Notes: a model not told the origin generated them from the letters alone. A stretch of 64,000 nt of DNA from Sporosarcina aquimarina (GCF_019748715.1 NZ_JACLBZ010000005.1:1-64000); one strand, 5' to 3'. Shown: positions 36,560 through 50,940, counted from the first letter of the stretch. Numbers and translations: made by a program.

Positions 36560-36599
36560 TTATAGAGTGATCGTTGATTCGAAGGATAAAATTCTTAGA

Positions 36600-36709
36600 C
36601 GCTCATAAATTTGTGTAGATGATCATAAATCTTTCGGGTGCGCTCATAAAATCTCCTGAGCGCTCATAAACAAGCTATGCACGATCATACGACCTATCTG
36701 AGCGCTCAA
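36600..36709 (-). repeat. 21-bp array, family A (copy A5, 6 units)
   Basis: Inverted orientation: CGCTCAT or CGATCAT cores end at 36606, 36626, 36647, 36667, 36688 and 36709 (steps of 20 or 21). It lies just past the murAA terminator, between murAA and spoIID. Confidence 0.9.
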
Positions 36710-36740
36710 AAAACCACGAACGATGAACGTCCGTGGTTTT
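36710..36740 (-). terminator. Intrinsic terminator of murAA
   Basis: AAAACCACG pairs with CGTGGTTTT with extra ACG/CGT pairing inside, 8 bp past the murAA stop. It overlaps the last unit of array A5. Confidence 0.8.
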
Positions 36741-36747
36741 CGATAGT

Positions 36748-38046
36748 TTATGCAAATTGTGTTTCCGTGATTTCTTGTTCAGATGAAACGCGTGTAATAT
36801 CTGCTCCCAAGGCCTTCAGCTTTTTGTCGAAATCAACATAGCCGCGATCTAAATGGATAAGTTCAGTAACACGAGTGACCCCTTCTGCGACGAGGCCAGC
36901 TAGGATAAGTGATGCAGCGGCACGCAGATCAGTTGCAGCGACTTCAGCTCCCTGGATTTTAGAAGGTCCTGAAACGATCACTGAGCGTCCTTCAATTTTC
37001 ACATCCGCATTCATGCGGCGGAATTCTTCCACATGCATGAAACGATTTTCAAACACAGTTTCAGTCAATACTCCTGTACCTGTTGCAGTGAGCATCAACG
37101 CCATCATTTGTGATTGCATATCCGTAGGGAATCCAGGATGCGGCATCGTTTTCAAATCGACTGCCTTCAAAGGATGCTTCGCTGTAATGCGAACACCTTC
37201 ATCCAATTCCGTGACGATTACACCCATTTCAGTTAATTTAGAGATCAATGCCGTGCTATGTTCTGGCACCGCGTTGTCAATGATGACATCGCCGCCTGTG
37301 ATTGCAGCAGCCACCATGAATGTGCCGGCTTCAATGCGGTCAGGAATAATGTGGTGGATAGAAGCATAGAGTGTAGAGACGCCTTCGATACGGATATTAT
37401 CCGTACCCGCACCCACCACTTTACCACCCATTTCATTGATAAAGTTTGCCAAGTCGACGATCTCAGGTTCTTTTGCGGCATTTTCAATAATTGTAGTGCC
37501 TTCAGCCAAAGCTGCAGCTGTCATGATATTTTCCGTTGCGCCCACGCTCGGGAAATCCAAATAGATTTTTGCACCTTTCAAGCGGCCATCGACTTTTGCT
37601 TCCACATGCCCATGTCCAAATGAAATTTCAGCTCCCATTGCTTCGAAGCCTTTCAAATGCTGATCGATCGGTCTTGAGCCAATTGCACAGCCGCCTGGTA
37701 ACGCGACACGTGCGAAGCCGTTACGTGCCAGCAAGGGTCCCATCACTAAAATGGATGCCCGCATTTTACGTACGAATTCAAATTGCGCTTCCTCTGCCAA
37801 TTTTCCACGAGAGTCAATAATCACTTCGCCTTTTTCAGGATCGTGTGTAATTTTTGCATTTAAGCTTTTGAGTACTTCATTGATTGTCCGCACGTCCGAA
37901 AGATTCGGCACGTCACGAATCACGTTTACACCTTCAGATGCCAATAAAGCTGCTGCCAAGATCGGCAGTACCGCGTTCTTCGCACCTTCTACACGTACGT
38001 TCCCTTGTAAAGTCCGTCCGCCGTTAATAATAATTTTTTCCACCAC
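36748..38046 (-). CDS. murAA: UDP-GlcNAc 1-carboxyvinyltransferase MurAA
   Basis: 432 residues, full length. Transfers enolpyruvate from PEP to UDP-GlcNAc, the first committed step of peptidoglycan synthesis. Seen: [20 protein letters not shown], the active-site cysteine in [19 protein letters not shown] (the fosfomycin target), [16 protein letters not shown] and [16 protein letters not shown]. The start is a GTG (38046) after GGAGGGG; a second GTG follows directly. Position after the atp operon and DUF1146 gene marks it as MurAA, while the gene at the right edge is a second copy. Confidence 0.95.
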   Translation of the reverse strand: MVEKIIINGGRTLQGNVRVEGAKNAVLPILAAALLASEGVNVIRDVPNLSDVRTINEVLKSLNAKITHDPEKGEVIIDSRGKLAEEAQFEFVRKMRASILVMGPLLARNGFARVALPGGCAIGSRPIDQHLKGFEAMGAEISFGHGHVEAKVDGRLKGAKIYLDFPSVGATENIMTAAALAEGTTIIENAAKEPEIVDLANFINEMGGKVVGAGTDNIRIEGVSTLYASIHHIIPDRIEAGTFMVAAAITGGDVIIDNAVPEHSTALISKLTEMGVIVTELDEGVRITAKHPLKAVDLKTMPHPGFPTDMQSQMMALMLTATGTGVLTETVFENRFMHVEEFRRMNADVKIEGRSVIVSGPSKIQGAEVAATDLRAAASLILAGLVAEGVTRVTELIHLDRGYVDFDKKLKALGADITRVSSEQEITETQFA

Positions 38047-38167
38047 TAGCCCCTCCGAGTCAAATTTATCCTTCTGCCCACAAGCTATAATTATCCATAA
38101 ACATTTTTGTTATTAATATCCAGTACATACTTGTTCTTATTGAAAGTTTACACATAAAACACATTCT

Positions 38168-38196
38168 ATTGTACCTTGTAAAACTTTAGTAGACAA
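38168..38196 (-). promoter_or_regulatory. Putative sigma-A promoter of murAA
   Basis: TTGTCT (38191-38196) and TACAAT (38168-38173) are 17 bp apart on the minus strand, about 120 bp upstream of murAA. The stretch 38197-38395 beyond it holds nothing I recognise. Confidence 0.55.
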
Positions 38197-38400
38197 GTAA
38201 CTTCCGGCGCAATTTTCGGGTATTTCTTACGTAATGTAGTATATGTGGCAATTCGACACAATGTGTTTGTAATTAGCGAGGCCAAATTGGACATATTAAT
38301 CGTAATACCCGAGTCATCCAGTACTTACACGTATTCCACGGAATTTTCTTTGGTGTATAGTTACGGCAAAGAATTGTATCCTAGCTATAAATGAGAATTA

Positions 38401-38914
38401 GTGTCCGGGGATTTAAACCAAAGATGTGCTCACAACGCTTCGCTTATGCTCGCAAAAGCCGTTCTTCGTTACGGCTCTCGCTCTGGGTGGACGCTTTCCG
38501 CGGGGTGCGCGGTGAGCCTCCTCGTCGCTACGCTCCTGCCACCTGTCGCACTAATCCCGCAGGAGTCGCCACCCGCCGCTCCAATCCCTAAGAGGTGAAG
38601 TATAAATACTTATAGATTTCACTGCACATATCAAGTAAATAATTAAGATAACTACCTTCATTATTTTAAAAATTCAATGTGTTCTGTCTTAAAGTTCAAT
38701 AAAACAACGAAACCATAGCCAAGGTTTACCCATTGTTTTTTAGGGGGAGAACAAATTCCCAATCACACTGCCTGAAAACTATACCAGTTGATCGCAGCGG
38801 AAGGCGGCGACTCCTGGGAGATTTGCGGACAGGTGAGACCCTGGACTGAGCGGAGCGAAGGAAGCGGCTCACCGCACGCCCCCCGGAAAGCGTCCGCCTG
38901 CAGCGTAGATCAAC
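38401..38914. repeat. Composite GC-rich repeat element 1
   Basis: The left arm (about 38401-38596) carries GTCCGGGGATTT, GGGTGGACGCTTTCCGCGGG, GCGCGGTGAGCC and GCCACCCGCCGCTCCAATCC. A right arm (38787-38914) of related sequence lies in reverse (GTTGATCGCAGCGGAAGG ... GTCCGCCTGCAGC ... GATCAAC, with its own inverted ends). Between them is about 190 bp of AT-rich DNA. A 65-bp module with an AGCCGT...ACGGCT hairpin is inserted in the left arm (38418-38483). It lies between murAA and the DUF1146 gene. No coding capacity is evident. Confidence 0.8.
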
Positions 38915-39038
38915 GATGTCCCACCCACTCGCTTTTTCATTGTACTCACCAGAACAACAAACTTTTTGGTTTTAACTTCTTTCAGCCGGAGTTCTGACTC
39001 CTGCTGAGAAGATGTTGACAAACTTCAGCTGAAGGAAA

Positions 39039-39269
39039 TCAAAACCAGGTAGACCATCTTCCTGACCAATAGGATATGTCTAAAAAGAAATTTGATACGG
39101 TCGAACCAATTGCAATACTTAGCAAAATAAACAAAAGTTGTGTTTGGAAAACATGATTTTTACGAATAATTGCTTGGGTAAGAATTGCTTGTAACGCATA
39201 AAAACTAATCCCAATGAAAAAAATATGCGAAACGATCGCAAGCAGCGGATTACTGCCGAGTGTGCTCAT
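39039..39269 (-). CDS. ywzB: DUF1146 membrane protein (YwzB family)
   Basis: 76 residues with two hydrophobic helices (LLAIVSHIFFIGISFYALQAI and LLFILLSIAIGSTVSNFFLD). The family regularly lies between atpC and murAA in Bacillales; its role is unknown. GGAGTTTGAACG precedes the ATG. Confidence 0.82.
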   Translation of the reverse strand: MSTLGSNPLLAIVSHIFFIGISFYALQAILTQAIIRKNHVFQTQLLFILLSIAIGSTVSNFFLDISYWSGRWSTWF

Positions 39270-39300
39270 CGTTCAAACTCCTTTCAAGAATTGTATAAAC

Positions 39301-39430
39301 TTTGGTTCGGCACTGAACTCGTTACGCTCGGTTCACTGCAACTTTGGTTCGGTCCCAGCCGTGTTTCGTTCGGTTAAATGAACTTTTGGCTCGGTTCGCA
39401 AGGAGTTACGAACGTTCGAACGTTTTTTGG
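39301..39430 (+). repeat. 21-bp array, family B (copy B2, 6-7 units)
   Basis: Cores start at 39301, 39322, 39343, 39364, 39385, 39406 and about 39426: TTTGGTTCGG, TTACGCTCGG, TTTCGTTCGG, TTTGGCTCGG and TTACGAACG variants in strict 21-bp register. It lies past the atpC terminator and ahead of the DUF1146 gene. Confidence 0.9.
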
Positions 39431-39488
39431 ATCGTTGTGAAATAATTTTGTCAGTTGCCAATCCCAAACTATACATTCTAAAAAAATA

Positions 39489-39515
39489 GGCGGACAGAAA
39501 TATTGTCTGTCCGCC
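39489..39515 (-). terminator. Intrinsic terminator of the atp operon
   Basis: GGCGGACAG pairs with CTGTCCGCC, followed on the minus strand by TATTTTTT; 14 bp past the atpC stop. Confidence 0.88.
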
Positions 39516-39528
39516 TTCGTACTTCTAT

Positions 39529-39933
39529 TTATACACGTTGCTCATACACTTGCATACGGTTGATGGCACGCTTCAAATCAAGTTCAGCTAGACGCAGATC
39601 AAGACTATCTGTTTTTGCTTTCAAGTCCGCTTCTGCTTTTTCGGCTGCTCTCTTTGCGCGTGCAATATCAATGGACTTAGCCATTTCAGCACTCTGCGCC
39701 AATACAGTAACCACTTCAGGACGGACCTCGATGAAACCTCCGTGGACTGCGACGGTTTCTGTCTTGCCGTCTGTTTTAAGGCGAAGTGCACCAATTTGAA
39801 GTGGTGCTACCATTGCGATGTGGCCGGGAAGAACCCCGATCTCACCAGCTTCGGTAACTGCAATCACCATGTTCGCATCCATTTCACAAACAGGGCCGTC
39901 GGGAGTGACGATATTCACTTTGATTTTACTCAT
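39529..39933 (-). CDS. atpC: ATP synthase F1 epsilon subunit
   Basis: 134 residues. N-terminal beta-sandwich (VNIVTPDGPVCEMDANMVIA, GEIGVLPGHIAMVAPLQIG, GGFIEVRPEVVTVLAQSAE) and a C-terminal helical hairpin (RAKRAAEKAEADLKAK). It links gamma to the c-ring and can inhibit ATP hydrolysis. Last gene of the operon, 24 bp after atpD. Confidence 0.95.
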   Translation of the reverse strand: MSKIKVNIVTPDGPVCEMDANMVIAVTEAGEIGVLPGHIAMVAPLQIGALRLKTDGKTETVAVHGGFIEVRPEVVTVLAQSAEMAKSIDIARAKRAAEKAEADLKAKTDSLDLRLAELDLKRAINRMQVYEQRV

Positions 39934-39957
39934 TTTTTCCCCTCCTGGTCCCTATTC

Positions 39958-42269
<2,312 letters not shown>

Positions 42270-42309
42270 CTATTCACCACCTTTATTTTAAGATCCATCA
42301 AGAGAAAAA

Positions 42310-43845
<1,536 letters not shown>

Positions 43846-44382
43846 TTAATTGATTAATTGACGTTCAAGACGCGCCAGCTTTGCGCTGATGCTGCTGTCA
43901 TAAATTTGGTTGCCGATCTGAAGGCGGATGCCTCCGATTAGGCTTGGGTCAATCAAGTTTTCGATATGCAATGATTGCTTCCCGACCTTATGTGCAAAGG
44001 CAGTGGAAATCGCATTGCTCTCTTCAACCGTCAATTGACGTGTAGAGTATACTTTTGCTTCGGCGACACCGGATGCTTCATTTGCAATGTCCTGGTAATC
44101 TTCGATAACGTTCAGTACTTCTCCAATACGCCCCGCGTCGATTAGAACATATAGTGTGTTCAATACGAGCGGATTTGCTTCACTGAAAAATTGCCCAATT
44201 AATTGTTTCTTCTTTTGGATCGAGAATTTTGGAGAAATTAGCATCTCACTCAATTCCTTTTCCCCTTCAAAAATCTTCTTCAGCTCTTTTAAATCTGTTT
44301 GCACAGCAAGAGCTTGTTGTTTTTCCTGTGCAGCATCAAACAATGCAACGGCATAACGTTTTGCGATTACCGATTGGCTCAT
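43846..44382 (-). CDS. atpH: ATP synthase F1 delta subunit
   Basis: 178 residues. Stator subunit connecting F1 to the b-dimer. Seen: VIAKRYAVALFDAAQEK at the N-terminus and IDPSLIGGIRLQIGNQIYDS near the end. Its ATG overlaps the atpF stop (ATGA, 44379-44382). Confidence 0.94.
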   Translation of the reverse strand: MSQSVIAKRYAVALFDAAQEKQQALAVQTDLKELKKIFEGEKELSEMLISPKFSIQKKKQLIGQFFSEANPLVLNTLYVLIDAGRIGEVLNVIEDYQDIANEASGVAEAKVYSTRQLTVEESNAISTAFAHKVGKQSLHIENLIDPSLIGGIRLQIGNQIYDSSISAKLARLERQLIN

Positions 44383-44927
44383 CGCCCTTCGCCTGCCTTC
44401 ACAATCGTTTCTTCGATCAATGCGCGGTTATCGTCTTCGGAAATTTCTTTTCCAAGAACTTTAGACGCAGCCAAAATAGATAGAGATACGAATTCTTCGC
44501 GAACTGCAGCCACTGCTTTCTCTTTTTCTGTAGCGATTTCGAGAGTAGCAGCTTCTTTCATTCGGCTTACTTCAGCGCGTGCAGCCGTAATCAGCTCTTC
44601 ACGTTGAGTATCACCTTGTTTCTTAGCGTTTTCGACGATAGATTGTGCATTGTCGCGTGCTTCTTTCAATAGAGCACGTTGCTCTTCAAGAAGCTTTGCA
44701 GATTCTTGACGGCTTTTTTCGGCTTGTTCGATCTCCGTAGCGATTAATTGCGCCCGTTGATCCATTATGCCCATTAACGGACCCCATGCGAACTTCTTGA
44801 GAAGTACCATGAGAATCGTGAAAAATACGACAGTGACGATGATGTCACCTAAATTGAGTCGCTGGTTCAAACTTGCTAAAAATCCTGCGTCAGCGTTTGC
44901 TGATAAGAGGACGAAGGTATCCAACAC
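44379..44927 (-). CDS. atpF: ATP synthase Fo b subunit
   Basis: 182 residues. One membrane helix (LGDIIVTVVFFTILMVLLKK) followed by a long charged helix that forms the peripheral stalk (IMDQRAQLIATEIEQAEKSR...). The start is a GTG at 44927 (next codon TTG) after GAAGGGAG. It overlaps atpH by 4 bp. Confidence 0.93.
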   Translation of the reverse strand: MLDTFVLLSANADAGFLASLNQRLNLGDIIVTVVFFTILMVLLKKFAWGPLMGIMDQRAQLIATEIEQAEKSRQESAKLLEEQRALLKEARDNAQSIVENAKKQGDTQREELITAARAEVSRMKEAATLEIATEKEKAVAAVREEFVSLSILAASKVLGKEISEDDNRALIEETIVKAGEGR

Positions 44928-45080
44928 GATTGTTTCACTCCCTTCAAGAGCTCATGACTCTTTCGTTTCAGTCTTCTGCCTGATTGGCAAAATTATTCTA
45001 TGTTCAGATGTTTCAACTATTTATCCACATAAAGCAATGGCGAAGACCTATACTACGTGCTTCGCCATATAATTCGAAAA

Positions 45081-45332
<252 letters not shown>

Positions 45333-45353
45333 CTAAATAGGGTATTTCTATGT

Positions 45354-46085
<732 letters not shown>

Positions 46086-46096
46086 CTAGTAAAGTG

Positions 46097-46465
46097 TCAA
46101 TGCTTCCCATGGAACAGCAGACGATCAGTGAACAGCAATACATAAGGTACCATTAACCCGATTACCGTGCTGATCAAATCAAACTCTTCCGGCAGAGAAA
46201 GTGCAATGGCTGCCGCCGCTACACCTGATGCAAAACGTAAGCCCATCCCTAATGACTTCGCACGCTTTTCTTCGGTAATGGCCCGATCAAATCGTTCCAT
46301 CCGCCGCACCAAAATCCAAAAGTTGTACATTCCGAAAGATGAACCTAAGATGAGTCCCGCGAAGATTGTCCGGTAGTCCAAAAAGAACCAGCCGAGCCCA
46401 AACAATGCAAGCAAAAAAAAGAAGCTCTTCTTTTGCCGATTGAAAATTTCCTGCATACTTTGCAT
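46097..46465 (-). CDS. atpI: ATP synthase protein AtpI
   Basis: 122 residues, membrane protein with about four helices (FFFLLALFGLGWFFLDYRTI, AGLILGSSFGMYNFWILVRR...). Assists c-ring assembly and/or Mg2+ supply in other bacteria. The start at 46465 has AGGAG at about 10 nt; an in-frame TTG at 46501 has no RBS. First gene of the atp operon. Confidence 0.82.
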   Translation of the reverse strand: MQSMQEIFNRQKKSFFFLLALFGLGWFFLDYRTIFAGLILGSSFGMYNFWILVRRMERFDRAITEEKRAKSLGMGLRFASGVAAAAIALSLPEEFDLISTVIGLMVPYVLLFTDRLLFHGKH

Positions 46466-46772
46466 TGTCGGTGATTCTCCTATTTCGTATTTGGATTCCA
46501 AGTGGTTTTGGTGAAGTGCTCAGTAGTTTTTTCGACAAGTGTCGAACGTGATTAGACTTTGTCGTTTCCATCATTCTTTTACGACATAGATTCCTTGCAT
46601 TGGAATCTGGAAATTGTAAGTGAAACGCCTTTTTGTTCACCAGGTAGCGTTGCTTTGCATAACGCAGTCAAAGAGGCTAGCAGGCGTTCATGGTGGAAAG
46701 ACTAGAAAGCTCGAAAACATCATTTCTTTACCTAAGATATGTATGAGTTCCTTATCAATCTTACCCTTTGTT

Positions 46773-46801
46773 AGCATACAATAGGGGTTTTTTTATGTCA
46801 A
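46773..46801 (-). promoter_or_regulatory. Sigma-A promoter of the atp operon
   Basis: TTGACA (46796-46801) and TATGCT (46773-46778) are 17 bp apart on the minus strand. Transcription would begin near 46766, leaving an untranslated leader of about 300 nt before atpI, with no evident riboswitch. Confidence 0.75.
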
Positions 46802-46920
46802 TTGATTCAAGATAAATTATTCACAAAGTGTTCGCATTGTCAAACATTCGACATATTTGTTTATAAAGTTTTTGTTGCTTTTTTTGCTTGGTTGAAAGAG
46901 GGTTGGTGACTTAGCTAGGC

Positions 46921-47508
46921 GGTCCGGGGATTTGCGCTCTGGGTGGACGCTTTCCGCGGGGCGCGCGGTGAGCCGCTTCCTTCGCTTCGCTCAGTCCAGG
47001 GTCTCACCTGTCGCGCTAATCCCGCCGGAGTCGCCACCCGCCGCTCCAATCCCTACTTTTAAACAGGAAGTATAATGGTTAGTTCACTGTAATTTTTAAG
47101 CAATAAAGTGATGCTTCCTTAAGATAGTGACCAAAGTTCAAAAGCGAATGATAAATAGCATTGCCTAAAGGCTTATTGTCCGTGAGTTCGTTTAATGCAC
47201 TTGAATTTAGTCAAAGGGAGATGCCCGTTTTGTACTCTGACAATGGCTAGTCTTCTCAGATTTTAAATAACTATAAAAAGTACGCTATATGATTCTGCAA
47301 GCGAACTAAGGATTGGAGCGGAAGACGGTCGAAAGGCAAAAATGTGCTCCTAACGCTTCGCTTTTAGTCGCAAAAGCCGTTCTTCGTGACGGCTTTTCCT
47401 GGGGGATTAGCGTGCGTCTTGAGACCCCGCAGGAAGCGTAGCGAACGAGGAGAGGCTCAAGGCCACGCCCTCCGGAAAGCGTACCGTCTGGAGCGCAAAT
47501 CCCGGACC
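46921..47508. repeat. Composite GC-rich repeat element 2 with terminal inverted repeats
   Basis: 588 bp. The ends are GGTCCGGGGATTTGCGCTC (left) and its near-perfect inverse GAGCGCAAATCCCGGACC (right). The left arm (46921-47055) is the GGTGGACGC variant and the right arm (47311-47508) the inverted GACGGTACGC variant. The core (47056-47310) is AT-rich and clearly related to that of element 3 (shared GAAGTATAATGG, GCAATAAAGTGATGC and GTTTTGTACTCTGA in the same order). The right arm holds a second copy of the 65-bp module of element 1 (about 47332-47396). It lies just upstream of the atp promoter. I find no target-site duplication and no gene. Confidence 0.85.
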
Positions 47509-47540
47509 ACAACCCCAAGTCTCCTTTCCCCTTTTACGAA

Positions 47541-47574
47541 AAACCCAGCAAAAGATTCTCCTTCTGCTGGGTTT
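47541..47574 (-). terminator. Intrinsic terminator of mnaA
   Basis: AAACCCAGCA pairs with TGCTGGGTTT around a 14-nt loop, with a U-run on the minus strand, 8 bp past the mnaA stop. Confidence 0.85.
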
Positions 47575-47581
47575 ATGTTTC

Positions 47582-48700
47582 TTATAATGAAGATAAATAT
47601 TTCAATAAAGATTCGACGATGCGTTCGGATGCGTGGCCGTCGCCGTATGGATTGTAGGCTTTAGACATTGCTTCGTACTCGGCATGGTCTGATAAGAGCG
47701 TGTCGGTTAGCTCGAAGATGGTTTCTTCATCTGTTCCAGCCAAGCGTAACGTTCCTGCTTCGATGCCTTCTGGGCGTTCGGTCGTGTCTCGCAGGACGAT
47801 GACCGGTTTTCCGAGGGAAGGTGCTTCTTCTTGAATACCGCCGGAGTCCGTAAGAATGATATGCGAACGCGCAGCAAAGTTGTGGAAATCCAGCACTTCT
47901 AGCGGCTCAATCAAGTGCACCCGTTCGTTGTTCCCCAGCAGTTCATCCGCCACTTCACGCACGGCCGGGTTCATATGCACAGGATAGATCACTTGAATGT
48001 CATCATACTTGTCGAGCAGACGGTTAATCGCGCGGAACATGTTGCGCATCGGTTCTCCGAGGTTTTCCCGGCGATGTGCTGTCAGCAAGATCAAACGGTC
48101 GTCGCCGAGTCGATCGAAAATCGGATGATGATAATCCGGATCGACCGTTGTCTGAAGTGCATCGATCGCTGTGTTGCCTGTGATGAAAATGCGTTCTTCA
48201 TTTTTGCCTTCATTCAGCAAGTTTTGTGCTGATTTTTCAGTCGGTGCGAAATGTAAGTCGGCGATGACGCCTGTCAATTGGCGGTTCATTTCTTCCGGAT
48301 ATGGAGAATATTTATTCCACGTACGCAATCCCGCTTCAACGTGACCAACAGCGATTTGATTGTAAAATGCAGCCAAACTGCCGATGAATGTCGTCGCCGT
48401 GTCTCCGTGAACGAGCACGATATCGGGCTTGGATTCTTTCATAATTTTGTCGAGACCTTCTAAACCACGTGTCGCCACGTCGATTAGAGTTTGCCGGTCC
48501 TTCATAATATTCAAATCATAATTCGGCTTGATTTTGAATGTTTCCAGCACCTGATCGAGCATTTGCCGATGCTGGGCAGTGACAGTAACGATGGATTCGA
48601 TTTGATCGGGATACTTTTCTAGTTCTAGAACTAGCGGCGCCATTTTAATCGCTTCCGGTCTTGTGCCGAAAATCGTCATCACTTTCCACTTTTTAGTCAA
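47582..48700 (-). CDS. mnaA: UDP-N-acetylglucosamine 2-epimerase
   Basis: 372 residues. Interconverts UDP-GlcNAc and UDP-ManNAc; supplies UDP-ManNAc to TagA and WecC found at 7-9 kb. Seen: VMTIFGTRPEAIKMAPLV, VTAQHRQMLDQVL, VLVHGDTATTF, GHVEAGLRTW, HRRENLGEP and LTDSGGIQEEAPSLGKPV. The start is a TTG (48700) 8 nt after GGAGGGAA; no upstream ATG. It follows upp by 15 bp on the same strand and ends the upp-mnaA unit. Confidence 0.93.
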   Translation of the reverse strand: MTKKWKVMTIFGTRPEAIKMAPLVLELEKYPDQIESIVTVTAQHRQMLDQVLETFKIKPNYDLNIMKDRQTLIDVATRGLEGLDKIMKESKPDIVLVHGDTATTFIGSLAAFYNQIAVGHVEAGLRTWNKYSPYPEEMNRQLTGVIADLHFAPTEKSAQNLLNEGKNEERIFITGNTAIDALQTTVDPDYHHPIFDRLGDDRLILLTAHRRENLGEPMRNMFRAINRLLDKYDDIQVIYPVHMNPAVREVADELLGNNERVHLIEPLEVLDFHNFAARSHIILTDSGGIQEEAPSLGKPVIVLRDTTERPEGIEAGTLRLAGTDEETIFELTDTLLSDHAEYEAMSKAYNPYGDGHASERIVESLLKYLSSL

Positions 48701-48715
48701 TGAATGTTCCCTCCA

Positions 48716-49345
48716 TTATTTCGTGCCGAATAAACGGTCACCTGCGTCACCAAGTCCAGGCACGATATACCCTTTATCGTTCAACTTTTCATCCAAAGCC
48801 GCGATATAGACATCAACGTCAGGGTGCTCTTTAGTCAGTAATTCGACGCCTTCAGGAGCCGCGACCAAACACATGAACTTAATATTAACCGCACCGCGCT
48901 TTTTCAATGAATTGATCGCTTCAATCGCTGTGCCGCCTGTTGCGAGCATCGGGTCCACTACGATGAATTCGCGTTCTGATACGTCAGAAGGCAATTTCAC
49001 ATAGTACTCCACTGGTTTTAGCGTCTCTGGGTCCCGATAAAGACCAACATGTCCTACCTTAGCAGCCGGAATTAATTTCAAGATCCCTTCTACCATTCCG
49101 ATTCCTGCACGCAGGATTGGAACGACTCCTAATTTCTTACCTGCCAATACTTTGGAAGTTGCTTCGCATACCGGCGTTTGGATGTTGATTTCTGTAAGCG
49201 GCAGCTCACGTGTGATCTCGAATGCCATTAGCGTCGATACTTCATCGACTAATTCACGGAATTCTTTCGTGCCTGTATCTGCTTTTCGAATAAACGTCAG
49301 TTTGTGCTGAATTAATGGGTGATCAAATACATGTACTTTTGCCAT
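48716..49345 (-). CDS. upp: Uracil phosphoribosyltransferase
   Basis: 209 residues. Salvages uracil with PRPP to UMP. Seen: [32 protein letters not shown], the PRPP site [16 protein letters not shown] and the C-terminal [11 protein letters not shown]. The start at 49345 (MAKVHVFDH) has AAAGGAGCG upstream; the longer frame runs into the promoter region. Confidence 0.96.
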   Translation of the reverse strand: MAKVHVFDHPLIQHKLTFIRKADTGTKEFRELVDEVSTLMAFEITRELPLTEINIQTPVCEATSKVLAGKKLGVVPILRAGIGMVEGILKLIPAAKVGHVGLYRDPETLKPVEYYVKLPSDVSEREFIVVDPMLATGGTAIEAINSLKKRGAVNIKFMCLVAAPEGVELLTKEHPDVDVYIAALDEKLNDKGYIVPGLGDAGDRLFGTK

Positions 49346-49376
49346 TGGTTTCGCTCCTTTTCGGAATATCTTGTAC

Positions 49377-49382
49377 ATTATA
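49377..49382 (-). promoter_or_regulatory. Putative -10 box of upp-mnaA
   Basis: A perfect TATAAT on the minus strand 32 bp upstream of upp. The matching -35 is weak (TGCGCC at 17 bp). Confidence 0.4.
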
Positions 49383-49443
49383 ACAGAAATCATGCGATAG
49401 GCGCAGATATGTCAGATGTTTTTAGATTCAGACTTTTGCAGCG

Positions 49444-49575
49444 TGCTCATAAAATCTTTCACGTGCTCGTATAAGACGTATTGCCGCTCATAAACTATCG
49501 ATTCTCGATCATAAAATCCCGACTCTCGCTCATACACACCGCCTAAGTGATCATAAACACCTCATCCGCGATCAT
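49444..49575 (-). repeat. 21-bp array, family A (copy A6, 7 units)
   Basis: Inverted orientation: GCTCAT or GATCAT cores end at 49450, 49470, 49491, 49512, 49533, 49554 and 49575 (six steps, five of 21 and one of 20). AT-rich relative to A2. It lies between the upp promoter and the glyA terminator. Confidence 0.92.
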
Positions 49576-49598
49576 ACATAGACATTTTACACTCCAAA

Positions 49599-49626
49599 AA
49601 GCGCCTGACACAATGGTCAGACGCTT
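49599..49626 (-). terminator. Intrinsic terminator of glyA
   Basis: AAGCGCCTGA pairs with TCAGACGCTT (one mismatch) with an A-run on the plus side giving a U-run on the minus-strand RNA. Confidence 0.82.
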
Positions 49627-49631
49627 GATTT

Positions 49632-50885
49632 TTATGCGTATAAAGGATGTTGATCTGTAAGAGCTGTTACTGCTTTGCGTGCTTCGGCTTTTGCAGTTTC
49701 ATCTTCGTGGTTTTTCAATAGATTCGCAATGATGCGGCCGACTTCTTGCATGTCTTCCTCTTTGAATCCACGTGTTGTGACAGCAGGCGTACCGATGCGG
49801 ATACCTGAAGTGACGAATGGTCCTTCTGTATCGAAAGGCACTGTGTTTTTATTCACTGTAATGCCAACTTCGTCCAATACATGCTCAGCAACTTTTCCTG
49901 TTAAACCAAGTGATTTCAACTTCACAAGTACGATGTGATTGTCCGTGCCGCCTGAAACTACATCAATACCTTCCTTGTTAAATTGCTCTGCCAATGCCTT
50001 CGCATTTTTCTTCACTTGTTGGATGTATGTTTTGAATTCCGGCTCCAGCGCCTCTTTGAATGCAACAGCTTTTGCAGCGATAACGTGCATCAATGGACCG
50101 CCTTGAACGCCAGGGAATACCGTTTTGTCGATTTTGCGGCCAAATTCTTCCCCGAATTCTTCGTTCAATAAAATCAAACCGCCACGTGGTCCACGCAATG
50201 TTTTATGCGTTGTAGACGTTACGAAATGTGCGTGTGGCACTGGATTCGGGTGCTCGCCTACTGCAACAAGGCCTGCGATATGCGCCATATCGACCATCAA
50301 ATATGCGCCGACTTCATCCGCGATTTCACGGAATTTTGCGAAGTCGATTTCCTGCGGATACGCACTCGCACCGGCTACGATCATTTTCGGTTTATGCTCA
50401 AGCGCTTTTTGACGAACGTCTTCATAGTCAATTTTTTCGTCTTCTTTACTTACACCGTATTCTACGAAGTTGTATAGAATACCAGAGAAGTTTACAGGTG
50501 AACCGTGCGTCAAGTGACCGCCATGGGATAAGTTCATTCCAAGCACTGTATCGCCCGGCTCTAGTGCTGTAAAGTAGACTGCCATATTTGCTTGTGCACC
50601 TGAGTGAGGCTGCACGTTTGCATAGGCTGCACCGAATAATTCTTTCAGGCGGTCGCGTGCGATATTTTCCACAACGTCGACATGTTCACAGCCACCGTAA
50701 TAACGGCGTCCCGGATAGCCTTCTGCATATTTATTCGTCAAATATGATCCTTGTGCTTCCATGACTGCCTGTGTAACGAAGTTTTCTGATGCGATTAGTT
50801 CGATGTTGGAATTTTGACGGTTCTTTTCAGCCATGATCGCTTCAAAAACAGCCGAGTCATCGCGTTGTACATTGCTTAAGTCCAT
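49632..50885 (-). CDS. glyA: Serine hydroxymethyltransferase
   Basis: 417 residues, PLP enzyme. Converts serine plus tetrahydrofolate to glycine plus methylene-THF. Seen: [51 protein letters not shown] and the PLP lysine in [25 protein letters not shown] precedes the ATG. Placed between ywlG and upp as in B. subtilis. Confidence 0.97.
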   Translation of the reverse strand: MDLSNVQRDDSAVFEAIMAEKNRQNSNIELIASENFVTQAVMEAQGSYLTNKYAEGYPGRRYYGGCEHVDVVENIARDRLKELFGAAYANVQPHSGAQANMAVYFTALEPGDTVLGMNLSHGGHLTHGSPVNFSGILYNFVEYGVSKEDEKIDYEDVRQKALEHKPKMIVAGASAYPQEIDFAKFREIADEVGAYLMVDMAHIAGLVAVGEHPNPVPHAHFVTSTTHKTLRGPRGGLILLNEEFGEEFGRKIDKTVFPGVQGGPLMHVIAAKAVAFKEALEPEFKTYIQQVKKNAKALAEQFNKEGIDVVSGGTDNHIVLVKLKSLGLTGKVAEHVLDEVGITVNKNTVPFDTEGPFVTSGIRIGTPAVTTRGFKEEDMQEVGRIIANLLKNHEDETAKAEARKAVTALTDQHPLYA

Positions 50886-50940
50886 TGGTTAGTATCCCCT
50901 TTTTCTGATGTTTTGTATGCTATCTTGTATTGTACACATT

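Noticed and set aside
38391..38598. Plus-strand open frames in the GC-rich arms of the composite elements
   Set aside because: Arginine/serine/proline-rich translations of palindromic repeat DNA, not conserved between the copies and without an RBS.
46900..47520. rRNA or tRNA gene in the GC-rich intergenic blocks
   Set aside because: No cloverleaf, no CCA end and no conserved rRNA segment; structure is explained by the inverted arms.
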